A stretch of 64,000 bases of DNA from Candidatus Brocadia pituitae (GTDB lineage Bacteria > Planctomycetota > Brocadiia > Brocadiales > Brocadiaceae): NCBI GenBank assembly GCA_017347445.1, contig AP021856.1, positions 3,356,613-3,420,612 of the forward strand. The letters run 5' to 3'. Every line of letters starts with the position of its first letter. Position 1 is the first letter of the stretch. Under the pieces are notes generated by a model. It had not been told where the DNA came from, did not search any database, and worked only from the letters and a program-made list of their open reading frames with translations. Made by a program: the position numbers and the translations under genes. Shown piece by piece: positions 18,470 through 26,908 of the stretch.

Positions 18470-18957
18470 ATCTTCTCTCCTGTTGGATCGAGTGGTATCT
18501 GAAGTATTTCCGAGAGTTTTTTTTGGACGTCAATAATGGTTGCCGCCTGTTTGAGTTCCTTTTTAAGCCGATGGTTTTCTTTTTCCAGTTCAGCAATACG
18601 ACAAACGGAAGGATCACTCTTTTTCATCTTTGGGCCACGATGTTTTGGGGAACGCGCTTCCAGTGCGCCTTGTTTGCGTTGACGACGCCACGTAGTGAGA
18701 TTGGACGAGTAGAGTCCTTCACGGCGTAACAGCGCCCCTGTTTGACCCTGTGTGGCACACGATTCTGCCTCCTGAAGGATGCGGAGTTTGTATTTCGCGG
18801 TGAATTTCCTCCGAACAACCTTCTCGGTTACCTCAGGGTCAGGAAAATGGCCGCTTTGAGTTGCGCCGCCAGGGGAAACTCCAGTCGCCCTACGGGCTCC
18901 TTCCGTTTCCCCTGGCGTGTTATTTGTTTTCAGACTTATTGCACTACTATTTTTCAT
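18466..18957 (-). CDS. IS3-family transposase OrfA with palindrome-encoded N-terminal extension
   Basis: 163 residues. The recognisable OrfA begins at VVRRKFTAKYKLRILQEAESC, with helix-turn-helix GALLRREGLYSSNLTTWRRQR and a C-terminal leucine-zipper-like helix IAELEKENHRLKKELKQAATII that mediates OrfA/OrfAB multimers. The first 50 residues (NNTPGETEGARRATGVSPGG) do not belong to the family. They are read through a hairpin repeat (18867-18917) that also occurs at 26909-26967, so a palindromic repeat has extended the coding sequence in frame. It overlaps OrfB by a few bases. Confidence 0.8.
   Translation of the reverse strand: MKNSSAISLKTNNTPGETEGARRATGVSPGGATQSGHFPDPEVTEKVVRRKFTAKYKLRILQEAESCATQGQTGALLRREGLYSSNLTTWRRQRKQGALEARSPKHRGPKMKKSDPSVCRIAELEKENHRLKKELKQAATIIDVQKKLSEILQIPLDPTGEKI
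18867..18917. repeat. Hairpin repeat with conserved 25-nt loop, copy 1 (inside OrfA)
   Basis: Arms of 13 bp at 18867-18879 and 18905-18917 enclose a 25-nt loop (18880-18904) whose centre is GCCCTACGGGC. The loop differs by one base from the reverse complement of the loop at 26926-26950, while the stem sequences are different. Confidence 0.8.
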
Positions 18958-19086
18958 GGTTTTTCTCCTTTACGCCCTACACTAAACTATATGGGGTAAA
19001 GTGTCCAACTATTATTGACACAGAGGGGCTTATTTAAGACATTTTTTTTGTTTGATTTAAAACTTAAAGATGGGAGTAATAATAAA

Positions 19087-21885
19087 ATGAAATGGAGAAA
19101 TGCAGTGTTTGCATTGTCTTCGATTGCAGTGGTTTTAATGGTTGGATTTTTAACCAGGACATTTTTATCAAAACAAGCATGCGTAAAGAAATTTTCAGAG
19201 ACAGGGATTGCTCAGGAGTTAGAGAATAGTGTCAGGAATCAAAGTCTGGGCATCGACAAGCCATTAAAGTCAGAGGTCGTTCAGAAGATGAATAAACTCC
19301 AAATGCCTTTTATCGCCAATGAAGGTCAGATAGAAGAGCAGGTGGGATTCTATGCAAAGACATTCAGCGGGACAATGTTTGTGACAAATAATGGGGAGAT
19401 TGTATATACACTGCCGGGAAAGAGTTCAGGAGATGTAAGTTCAGAGTCAGGAGTTCTGAGTTTAGAGGATAGGAACTGTGACCAATTAAAGGTCGACAGT
19501 AAACAGCCTGGGCATACTCTTGCAAACAAAACTGAAAGGCTATTATGCGGTATTTCTCTCCTAAAAAGAGGAGATCAAGGGGTATGTAATACGACTCCAA
19601 TCCACCCTGATAAGAGTGAGACACATCCAAAACCCTTCTTGCCAGAGGTGAGGACAAGATTTGCCTTAAAGGAGGAACTAGTAGGTGCACAGGTCGAAAC
19701 GGTACAAGGAGAACAATCATCGATAACGAAGGTGAACTATTTCAAAGGAAACGATCCTTCATTATGGAAGCCAAATATCTCAACGTATGATGTGGTAACT
19801 CTTGCAGAGGTATATGAGGGGATTCATTTAAAGTTAAAGGCTTACGGAAGCAATGTGGAGAAGTTGTTTTATGTAAAGCCGGGCGCCGATCCGGAACAGA
19901 TACTGGTAAAGCTCAATGGTGTAAGTGGTTTGTGCGTAAATGATGAAGGACAACTCGTGGCAGAGACAGAATTGGGACCTGTAAAGTTCACAAAACCAAT
20001 AGCATATCAGGAAAACGATGGCAAGAGGGTGGAAGTGGGAGTTGAATACCGTATTCAGAAGTCAGAAGCCCGAGGTCAGAATACAGACCATTTAACTGAT
20101 AACTCTAAACTCGAAAAACAAACCTCCGAACTGATTTACGGTTTCAAAATAGCCGCCTACGACAGGACGAAAGAACTCATCATAGATCCCCTCCTTGCAT
20201 CCACATTTTTGGGGGGATCGGGCAGTGATCGTATTACATCTATTGCTTTAGATCAAGGTGGAAATGTATATGTGGCAGGCCATACGCAATCTTTAGATTT
20301 TCCTAATACTGTCGGCGCTTATGATACTTCATTTAATGGCAATTACGATGTCTTTATATCAAAGCTCGATGGGAATTTAACACAACTTTTTGCATCCACG
20401 TATCTAGGAGGGTCTTCATATGACGTTGCTCAAGATGTAACCATAGGCTCAGATGGAAATGTATATGTGACAGGCTATATATATACGGAAGATTACGAAT
20501 CAGATTTTCCGGTAACCAACGGTGCCTATGATGAGTCTTATAATGGTGGTTCTTATGATAGCTTTATATCAAAACTAAATGGAGAATTAACAGACCTCCT
20601 TGCATCTACCTATTTGGGAGGAGGTAATGACGAGCATCCCTATTCTATAGCCATAGATACAAGTGGAAATGTGTATATTGGCGGTACTACCATGTCACGG
20701 GATTTTCCAATAACGATTGATGCTTATGATATTTCTTTTAATGGTTATTATACTGAGGCCTTTGTATCAAAACTAAGTGAAGATTTAACAAGTCTGCTTG
20801 CATCCACATATCTAGGGGGTTCTTCTGGTGATAATGGTTATTTTTTAGCCATTGACTCAAGTGGGAATATATATGTTGGAGGGCATACTTCCTCTTCAGA
20901 CTTTCCAACAACTAGTGGTGCTTATGACACTATTTACAATTATACTGAAGACGATCGTAGTGATGTCTTTGTATCAAAGTTAAACGGAGATTTAACAACT
21001 CTCCTTGCTTCTACTTATTTGGGAGGCTTTGGCAATGATAGCCCCTTTTGTGTTGCTTTAGACTCAGACAGAAATGTATATTTAGCCGGTTATACATACT
21101 CATCAAATTTTCCAACTACCGCTGGTGCTTATGATACATCCCGTAATGGTAATTCCGATTCTGCTGACATCTTTGTATCAAAGTTAAACGGAGATTTAAC
21201 AACCCTCCTTGCATCTACCTATTTGGGAGGATCTTTTGACGAGCATTCTACTGATATTGCAATAGATACAAACGAAAATGTATATATTGCTGGTAATACT
21301 ATGTCATGGGACTTTCCAATAACTCTTGGTGCTTATAGTACATGTCATAATTTCAATGATTTTAATGCCTTTGTATCAAAGCTCAGTGGTGATTTAACAA
21401 GCCTGATTGCATCTACCTTTTTTGGAGCAACTGTGATTTCTATAGCTATAGAATCAGGTGGAAACGTTTACTTGGCTGGAGAAGTTGCGTCACCAGACTT
21501 TCCAACAATTTCTGATGCGTACGATACTTCTTATAATGGTGGTAGTGATGCCTTTCTATCAAAGTTAGATAGTAATCTTTCTGTATCGTGTCAGGCAGAT
21601 TCAATAGAGGCTTCTCCGAAAACGTTAAAGCTCAAGATTAAAGAAAGCGGTACTGCAACGCTAACTGTGTTATGTTCAGACGGTTCTCCAGTTATTTGTG
21701 AAACCGTAATGGCTACGATTAAGTCAGGTAAGAAGCGTATATCGGTAACACCATTGAGTCAAGATACAGATGTCAACGGAGAGGCCATTTTTACCATTAC
21801 TGCTACAACTAAGACTGGCAAGGCAAAGGTCGAATTTGAGGCTACTGGCTTGAAGACGACAGTGACCGTGAAGGTTAAAAAATAA
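19087..21885 (+). CDS. Exported SBBP-repeat beta-propeller protein with Ig-like C-terminal domain
   Basis: 932 residues from the ATG giving MKWRNAVFALSS, preceded by GGGAG at about 10 bases; upstream in-frame TTG codons start inside the IS end and are unlikely. An N-terminal hydrophobic segment (AVFALSSIAVVLMVGFL) is a signal peptide or anchor. Residues about 70-365 match the region usually preceding SBBP repeats (MPFIANEGQIEEQVGFYAK, NVYVAGH, IIDPLLASTFLGG). Seven SBBP units of 60-75 residues follow (about 369-830), each starting with variants of LLASTYLGG and carrying GNVYVAG and DFP..GAYD motifs. The last 95 residues are an Ig-like domain (TLTVLCSDGSPVICETV, VKVKK). Probably secreted, function unknown. 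The IS3 right end lies 67 bases upstream and may have displaced its native promoter. Confidence 0.87.
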   Translation: MKWRNAVFALSSIAVVLMVGFLTRTFLSKQACVKKFSETGIAQELENSVRNQSLGIDKPLKSEVVQKMNKLQMPFIANEGQIEEQVGFYAKTFSGTMFVTNNGEIVYTLPGKSSGDVSSESGVLSLEDRNCDQLKVDSKQPGHTLANKTERLLCGISLLKRGDQGVCNTTPIHPDKSETHPKPFLPEVRTRFALKEELVGAQVETVQGEQSSITKVNYFKGNDPSLWKPNISTYDVVTLAEVYEGIHLKLKAYGSNVEKLFYVKPGADPEQILVKLNGVSGLCVNDEGQLVAETELGPVKFTKPIAYQENDGKRVEVGVEYRIQKSEARGQNTDHLTDNSKLEKQTSELIYGFKIAAYDRTKELIIDPLLASTFLGGSGSDRITSIALDQGGNVYVAGHTQSLDFPNTVGAYDTSFNGNYDVFISKLDGNLTQLFASTYLGGSSYDVAQDVTIGSDGNVYVTGYIYTEDYESDFPVTNGAYDESYNGGSYDSFISKLNGELTDLLASTYLGGGNDEHPYSIAIDTSGNVYIGGTTMSRDFPITIDAYDISFNGYYTEAFVSKLSEDLTSLLASTYLGGSSGDNGYFLAIDSSGNIYVGGHTSSSDFPTTSGAYDTIYNYTEDDRSDVFVSKLNGDLTTLLASTYLGGFGNDSPFCVALDSDRNVYLAGYTYSSNFPTTAGAYDTSRNGNSDSADIFVSKLNGDLTTLLASTYLGGSFDEHSTDIAIDTNENVYIAGNTMSWDFPITLGAYSTCHNFNDFNAFVSKLSGDLTSLIASTFFGATVISIAIESGGNVYLAGEVASPDFPTISDAYDTSYNGGSDAFLSKLDSNLSVSCQADSIEASPKTLKLKIKESGTATLTVLCSDGSPVICETVMATIKSGKKRISVTPLSQDTDVNGEAIFTITATTKTGKAKVEFEATGLKTTVTVKVKK

Positions 21886-22265
21886 GTGTCTCCTATTCAA
21901 ATAACATTGTAATAGTCCATCACTATTACCACGTATCAGACTATTTTAGATGAGCGTTTGAATATATATGTAAGTTTTAGTTTTTAATAACTAAAATATC
22001 TTGAACGAGTCGGAAGAGTATTTTTTGATAGGAGATGTTGAAATAAATTTATCAATGTCATTTACGTTTTGTAATTCAGAACTTGTTTTCGGAATCTCCT
22101 ATATTATAATAGGTTTTCTTCCGATTCATTCGGATTGTCTCTTAAATTTAAAAAGTTTGTCACATTACAAATTGGTTTTAAGTCTTGATATTACATGGTA
22201 ACCATGTTTTTGATAAAAATATTTTTGTAAGGACTGAACGTCAGACCTTACGATCGAGAGCGGAC
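21886..22265. other. Intergenic, AT-rich, no supported feature
   Basis: Between the SBBP gene and the AbiGi-like gene. Short frames here have poor starts and hydrophobic, composition-driven translations. I see no tRNA, hairpin or clear promoter. Confidence 0.5.
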
Positions 22266-22985
22266 ATGAGTTTACAATTGACTCATTACACAAGAGAGAC
22301 GACCACAGTTCTGAACATTTTATCCAACGGATTCGCTTGGGTTCCAAATTGTCGGAATCTAATATCGTACCTAATCCCAGATCATGATTTTTCTGAAAGA
22401 GAGCCCCAACAGTTTGGTATGATTTCCTTTACAGAGCTAACCCCAGGTGAGGCGGTGGAACACCGCAAGGAATTTGGGAATTACGGAATCACAGTTTCGG
22501 AGAATTGGACACGAAAACACAGGGTGCAAAAAGTCCTCTACATAGATAAATCCGGAGGACCAATTTTCGATGCTTTAAGTTTAATTTTTAAGGAAGGATA
22601 TAATGACGTTCGATCAAAAATTCGTTTCCCTGACGATGCTATGTGGCAGATGGCATATACGAATAAGGCTGCCGCTGCTATAACCAACAGTCGTCTTTGG
22701 ATTGGCCTTCTGCAACTCTATGAATACATTGAGCCCATAGAAAATGCTTATCAGAGCGAGTGGAGAATCATACACCCTGAACCGTACTACGGTTACGCAA
22801 ACACAAAAGCGAAAATCATTAAAAACGTCTCCCCACCACAGGGTTGGGCTAAGGTTCTTAACGTAGTGACAGTACAACCGGAAGACGTTATCGGATTTGT
22901 TTGTCCACGAGGAAATCAGGAAAGTCTAAAAAGTGTTTTGCCGAAAGTTTATAAAACGAAGCCAGTGGTAATTGTTGAGGTTTAA
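22266..22985 (+). CDS. AbiGi-family abortive-infection protein
   Basis: 239 residues from the ATG giving MSLQLTHYTRETTTV; an upstream in-frame ATG would add 27 residues outside the family pattern. LQLTHYTR, then ILSNGFAWVPNCRNLISYLIPDHDFSEREPQQFGMISFTEL, GNYGITVSENW and YEYIEPIENAYQSEWRI, fit the putative AbiGi family, annotated as the antitoxin-like component of the AbiG abortive phage-resistance system. The toxin partner AbiGii, a nucleotidyltransferase-like protein, is not visible nearby; the next gene is an HNH-type protein. It may be an orphan or use a different partner. Located in the tRNA-Asp island with other accessory genes. Confidence 0.7.
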   Translation: MSLQLTHYTRETTTVLNILSNGFAWVPNCRNLISYLIPDHDFSEREPQQFGMISFTELTPGEAVEHRKEFGNYGITVSENWTRKHRVQKVLYIDKSGGPIFDALSLIFKEGYNDVRSKIRFPDDAMWQMAYTNKAAAAITNSRLWIGLLQLYEYIEPIENAYQSEWRIIHPEPYYGYANTKAKIIKNVSPPQGWAKVLNVVTVQPEDVIGFVCPRGNQESLKSVLPKVYKTKPVVIVEV

Positions 22986-23110
22986 CATGTAATTTGAAAC
23001 CTATGGCTTATCCTTCCGCTATGCTGTAGGGCAAGTCACTGTCTCAATTCCAGCGTTATATGCTTAACAAGATGATACTATAAATTACGGTAAACAGGGT
23101 CGAAGAAGAT

Positions 23111-23815
23111 ATGCCAAGCCTCCCTACAAACTTTCCAAGAGATATGTGCGCTTATTGCGGGTCTCGTGATAATCTGGACAGCGATCACGTCCCTCCGAAA
23201 AACCTGTTCCTAAAGCCACGTCCCATGAATATCATTACCGTTCCTGCCTGTCCAGAGTGCCATTCAGGTACATCGATGGATGATGAATATTTTCGTGTGA
23301 AGCTCTGTTTGCGTAGCGATGCAAGTGAACATCCAAAGGCAAAGGCAAGTTGGGATTCCATATTTCGCTCTCTCAATAGGAAAGAAGCAAAGGGTCTACG
23401 AAGTTCATTTTTTTCGGACATTCGTCACATTCAATTACGTACCCAGACCGGCCTCTATATTGGAAGTGCCTTGGCTTATGATGTTGATATGAACCGGATT
23501 CGTCGTGTTGTTGAACGTACAGTCCGTGGTCTTTACTTCGCAGAATCTTGTAAACCATTGGGTTTAAGCAATGAAGTGAGAATTAACACCTACGAGGAAA
23601 TACCATCTGACAAATTAGATGAAATCAAGCAAACTATATTGATGTCTCACACTGCAGTGAATTCCAAGGTAATCGGTGATAATGTTTTTTCTTATTGTTT
23701 TCACATTGCGAACGAGAATCCAGTATATTCGATATGGGGAATGAGTTTCTATGCAAAAGTCCTTTTCCTATGCATTACTGGGCCTCCTAGACCTAAAACA
23801 AGTGAGGATTTATAA
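23111..23815 (+). CDS. HNH-endonuclease-like zinc protein
   Basis: 234 residues. The N-terminus has CAYCGSRDNLDSDHVPPKNLF and then VPACPECHSG. The two CxxC pairs bind zinc, and the DHVPPKNLF segment corresponds to the HNH catalytic region; the final His or Asn of the motif is not obvious. The remaining 170 residues have no recognised domain (WDSIFRSLNRKEAKGL, FYAKVLFLCITGPP). Proteins of this type are common in defence islands, but the target is unknown. It lies 125 bases after the AbiGi-like gene on the same strand, so co-transcription is possible. Confidence 0.65.
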   Translation: MPSLPTNFPRDMCAYCGSRDNLDSDHVPPKNLFLKPRPMNIITVPACPECHSGTSMDDEYFRVKLCLRSDASEHPKAKASWDSIFRSLNRKEAKGLRSSFFSDIRHIQLRTQTGLYIGSALAYDVDMNRIRRVVERTVRGLYFAESCKPLGLSNEVRINTYEEIPSDKLDEIKQTILMSHTAVNSKVIGDNVFSYCFHIANENPVYSIWGMSFYAKVLFLCITGPPRPKTSEDL

Positions 23816-24350
23816 ATCCGCTTGATTTTAGGTCCAGTGACGTTGAATAGCAAATAAATTGAGATCAAGTGGTATGAAGAGAAAGAGGGGTGACACAGGA
23901 GAAAAGTGCATGCACTTTGTAACAAGAAGTATGACAGTAATAAAATCCATGTTTTTAAATTTTATTGCATAAGGGAATAAATTCTCTTTGTATCGAGCAG
24001 GACTTTTCAATGGATATCAGGGTAGAATGGGGGCTGGTCTTTAAAGATTGTCAGAGAATGAAATTAAACCAATCAATGTATACAATAGATTGTTTATCGA
24101 GAAGTTAATTTAAATACATTCTAGAGCAATCTGTTTTGTAATGACAAATCTGTTGTAATCACTCAAAGAAATATGTGCCCAGGTCTTTTATACCTCTTGA
24201 AGTGATATGATAAAAAGCCCCTCTCAAATCCTATTCCTAATAGTTCTATAATGTTTTCCCATTTAATCTATTTCTCCTTGCTCATTAATTGAAATACAAA
24301 AACCTAAAACTATTGACCATATTTGCTACTATGCTTTATCCACCAGTCTC
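23816..24350. other. Intergenic, AT-rich, between two convergent genes
   Basis: About 535 bases between the HNH-like gene and the convergent hypothetical gene. Only short, low-complexity frames are present. I see no tRNA, promoter or strong hairpin. It may hold remnants of lost cargo. Confidence 0.5.
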
Positions 24351-24986
24351 TCATGTCGGCCGGATGTAGTTCTGGTAGTCCATCTTGGCAATGAACTTAT
24401 TAAGCCGCTTATATCGGACAAATCCTCTTACTCCGCGGCGAAGATTCCAGTTCAGTTTCAGCTTATCAATCGCATCCTTTACCTTAATGGAGCTTGAGAT
24501 TCGCTCTAGTACCGCCATGCCTAGAAAGTCAAAGGACTTATACTGTCCGTACTCGATGACAAGAGCGAAAGTATACAACCCCTCAGGACATTCATAAGGG
24601 AACAAATGAGTGCCCGTTCCTTCCACTGGCACATTGATAACATCCAATTCGGCCCAACAGTATCGCCTTTCGTTGAACTCAATAGCTGCCGCGGTTGACT
24701 CGCGATTTAGGAAATCGTAATCGTTATCCACCACCGGCGACCAGAAGACTCCTCTTCCACTGGAGATTTCCCGGAGACTCGGATCGAAGATGGTCCAGAA
24801 CCCCATGCAATCGGACGCTACCACTCGCCCACAGTTGAGCACACTTGCGCGGAACACTAAACGGTTTTCAGTAGAATCGGGACGAAAGGATATAATTTTT
24901 ACACTGAGTCTAGGTTTATTGTACCTAGCACCGGAGATCTTGCTAATCAGCTCGATCAAGAAGTTGACTGTACCTATTACATCCAT
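24351..24986 (-). CDS. Hypothetical protein, not recognised
   Basis: 211 residues. A mildly hydrophobic N-terminal helix (MDVIGTVNFLIELISKISGA) is followed by a domain rich in beta-strands (RLSVKIISFRPDSTENRLVFRASVLNCGRVVASDCMGFWTIF, GLYTFALVIEYGQYKSFDFLG). This pattern fits an immunoglobulin-like or C2-like sandwich in membrane-proximal proteins, but I cannot name a family. The basic C-terminus (NWNLRRGVRGFVRYKRLNKFIAK) could bind nucleic acid or membrane. It is transcribed on the minus strand in the island, in line with the small CxxC genes upstream. Confidence 0.55.
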   Translation of the reverse strand: MDVIGTVNFLIELISKISGARYNKPRLSVKIISFRPDSTENRLVFRASVLNCGRVVASDCMGFWTIFDPSLREISSGRGVFWSPVVDNDYDFLNRESTAAAIEFNERRYCWAELDVINVPVEGTGTHLFPYECPEGLYTFALVIEYGQYKSFDFLGMAVLERISSSIKVKDAIDKLKLNWNLRRGVRGFVRYKRLNKFIAKMDYQNYIRPT

Positions 24987-25078
24987 AGGTGTCCTGATTC
25001 AGGCCAATGTTTTGGGCCACATAACGTAAAATTAGAAATCGCTATTAGCGGTTGGCTGATTGCTTTGTTTGGCAAATA

Positions 25079-25279
25079 TTATCGACCACAGCAGGGACAA
25101 CCTCCAGGATTAGTCGGACCAAGTACTATTCCTGCTTGTTTCTCGAAATTTTCTCGCAGAGATTGTTTTCTCACAAAGCTCTCCCTCATGTAGTTAGTGA
25201 TCTCAGTTATAATTTCTTTCTGCTCTGATTCTGTAAGCCTCATAAAACCTGCAATTACTCGGTCAGATGCTTTGCTCAT
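25079..25279 (-). CDS. Small protein with C-terminal CPCC motif
   Basis: 66 residues. A helical N-terminal part (VIAGFMRLTESEQKEIITEITNYM) precedes a cysteine motif GGCPCCGR at the end, possibly for metal binding. It lies 18 bases downstream of the CxxCx(11)CxxC membrane protein gene on the same strand, so both are probably one transcription unit. Both proteins end in cysteine-rich tails, which suggests a common metal or redox role or direct contact. No established function. Confidence 0.55.
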   Translation of the reverse strand: MSKASDRVIAGFMRLTESEQKEIITEITNYMRESFVRKQSLRENFEKQAGIVLGPTNPGGCPCCGR

Positions 25280-25297
25280 TTAATCATCTCCTTTCTT

Positions 25298-25870
25298 TTA
25301 TTTTCCACATACACCACAATTTGTTGGCTTCATGGATGACGGCATTGTGCTACAGCCTGCACATAGACGTCGATATTGTCTCAACCCCGCTCTCATGCCC
25401 ATACGTTTTTCTTTATCAGTAATATCATGCCGATTATCTAAGTCATTCCGCAATTTTCCTTCAGTTTCCAAGACTTGTAGCTTAGTGTCAAATTCGGTTT
25501 GGGAAATTGATATTATATTTGCTAATTGTGTATATTCATCAGCTAACCGGTAATTCGCCGATTTTGATTCCAAGTAATATGAAAGATGATCGTTCCATCC
25601 TGAAGCAAGTGCCCATATTGAAAATATAAGCTGCAAAATGCTTATTAATCCTGCTAAAACTAAAACGAATTTTGTAACATTAGGGCTTAGATTAAATGTA
25701 CCAATGAAGGCTCCGACTGTGGCAGGTGCTGCAATTCCAAGAAATGTCAGGAAAGTAATTTTTCTCCGAATTGATTTAGCGTGCTTTTCAAACATGTATG
25801 CGGTACCAAAACAATGAAGAGCATTGTCATTGCATCTCCTGCGTGTTTCAGAAGGTATTATCATGTTCAT
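25298..25870 (-). CDS. Membrane protein of the mobilome CxxCx(11)CxxC / SLATT-like type
   Basis: 190 residues. Two transmembrane segments (KITFLTFLGIAAPATVGAFIG and FVLVLAGLISILQLIFSIWALASG) follow a short helical N-terminus, resembling SLATT-domain proteins thought to act as membrane effectors in nucleotide-signalling defence. A helical cytoplasmic part comes next. The C-terminus reads CAGC, eleven residues, CGVC, exactly the CxxCx(11)CxxC spacing of a family annotated on mobile elements. The adjacent small CPCC protein is its likely partner. Inferred role: pore-forming or membrane-perturbing effector. No nucleotide cyclase is visible in the window. Confidence 0.65.
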   Translation of the reverse strand: MNMIIPSETRRRCNDNALHCFGTAYMFEKHAKSIRRKITFLTFLGIAAPATVGAFIGTFNLSPNVTKFVLVLAGLISILQLIFSIWALASGWNDHLSYYLESKSANYRLADEYTQLANIISISQTEFDTKLQVLETEGKLRNDLDNRHDITDKEKRMGMRAGLRQYRRLCAGCSTMPSSMKPTNCGVCGK

Positions 25871-26084
25871 TTATATGCCAGCATGAAATAGGGTACAAAA
25901 ACTATCTTATTTTACGTCATTCCTTATAGATAATACTTGTTAAGGTGCCTTATTATACACCCATTTGGGCATATAATAAAGTCCACAAATGATTCACTGA
26001 TATCATATAAACATTGCTTTCTAAAAAACGTGTGGGTAAATAAATCTTTCGAAACTTGGATTTTCTCTCTGTTGAAGTATTCTT

Positions 26085-26750
26085 TTATCCCCATTTTCTA
26101 AAACTAAAAACCACTTTCCCGATTATGGGGTTTTCTTCTATTTCTTTCAGGTTAATATATTCAAACCCATGCTTCTTGGTAAAATGAGTACTGGCACTGA
26201 TAAGCTGGAGTGTCTTACTCTTTTCCTCAAAATGCAAATGCTTTATGTAATATAGGTCATCCTTCCGAACCGCATAAATACCATTTTCGTGTATCTTCTT
26301 TAAATCACAATCAGCCCTGTCAATAACTACAATGTCATTTTCTTCCAAGAGAGGCTCCATTGAATAACCGTTCATCTTTAGGGCCACATATCGAAAATCA
26401 TGTCCTGCCAGTGATCGAAGGTATTTCTTCGGTATCCAGAGTTTTTCAACAATATGCTCTATGGGAATACTTCCCGTACCGCCGGAGATATAACCATCCA
26501 CAAGGGGCACTGAATAGCCTTCTTCTTCATTGATTTTCTGTTCAGGTAAGACATGGTAACGATCCTCACCTGTGAGAAGCCTTTCTATACTTACCCCTAA
26601 AATTTTAGCAACCTCGTAGGCATTTGAAACACTAATATCACTACCACGCATAATGCTGTCAATGATGGATCGCTTGAGGCCTTTGCTAATCAAGACATGC
26701 GTTCCACCAAATTTTTTTGATAATTTTATGTAGTTATTTTTCAGAGACAT
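26085..26750 (-). CDS. XRE-family phage-type repressor with S24 (LexA/CI) peptidase domain
   Basis: 221 residues. The N-terminal 65 residues are a helix-turn-helix (LISKGLKRSIIDSIMRGSDISVSNAYEVAKILGVSIERLLTGE). The C-terminal half is an S24 domain: YVALKMNGYSMEPLLEENDIVVID holds the nucleophilic Ser and AVRKDDLYYIKHL the Lys of the Ser-Lys dyad. Such proteins repress prophage or island promoters and cleave themselves after DNA damage through RecA. A strong divergent promoter with an imperfect dyad lies directly upstream (26785-26812), but the genes it should drive are gone, so the repressor is a leftover of a larger regulated element. Confidence 0.85.
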   Translation of the reverse strand: MSLKNNYIKLSKKFGGTHVLISKGLKRSIIDSIMRGSDISVSNAYEVAKILGVSIERLLTGEDRYHVLPEQKINEEEGYSVPLVDGYISGGTGSIPIEHIVEKLWIPKKYLRSLAGHDFRYVALKMNGYSMEPLLEENDIVVIDRADCDLKKIHENGIYAVRKDDLYYIKHLHFEEKSKTLQLISASTHFTKKHGFEYINLKEIEENPIIGKVVFSFRKWG

Positions 26751-26784
26751 ACAATAAATATACTTCTTGTGATGTATTTTGTTA

Positions 26785-26812
26785 TTGACAAATACAACAT
26801 TGGTAGTATAAT
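26785..26812 (+). promoter_or_regulatory. Sigma-70 promoter divergent from the repressor gene
   Basis: TTGACA at 26785-26790 and TATAAT at 26807-26812 are both perfect consensus, with a 16-base spacer. An imperfect dyad TGTATTT ... AAATACA overlaps the -35 box and is a candidate operator for the adjacent S24 repressor. No gene now follows on the plus strand within 200 bases. Confidence 0.75.
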
Positions 26813-26908
26813 TCGCTTAGTAATTTGATAAATAAAGAAAAATAAAGTGGACGGGTTTGTCAAGGCCAATTTTTGCTAATATTTAGATGCATTAATTTAT
26901 TAATAACC

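Larger units (their letters stand above)
17425..19020 (-). mobile_element. IS3-family insertion sequence (about 1.6 kb)
   Basis: Terminal inverted repeats start TGTCAAT at 17425 and end ATTGACA at 19020. They share TGTCAAT, TT and GACACTTT over 23 bases, with the TG...CA ends usual for IS3 elements. Inside are an OrfA (18466-18957) and a frameshifted OrfB (17469-18469). The flanks (AATA left, CAGA right) show no target duplication, so an end may have rearranged. It lies between two divergent SBBP genes. Confidence 0.85.

Noticed and set aside
20191-21580. Regular DNA repeats that might suggest a tandem array or CRISPR
   Set aside because: Period of about 200 bases in a continuous reading frame; they are SBBP protein repeats. 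No CRISPR-like spacing was seen anywhere in the window.
22001-22201. Frame of 66 codons upstream of the AbiGi-like gene
   Set aside because: Non-ATG start without a ribosome binding site, and an AT-driven hydrophobic translation.
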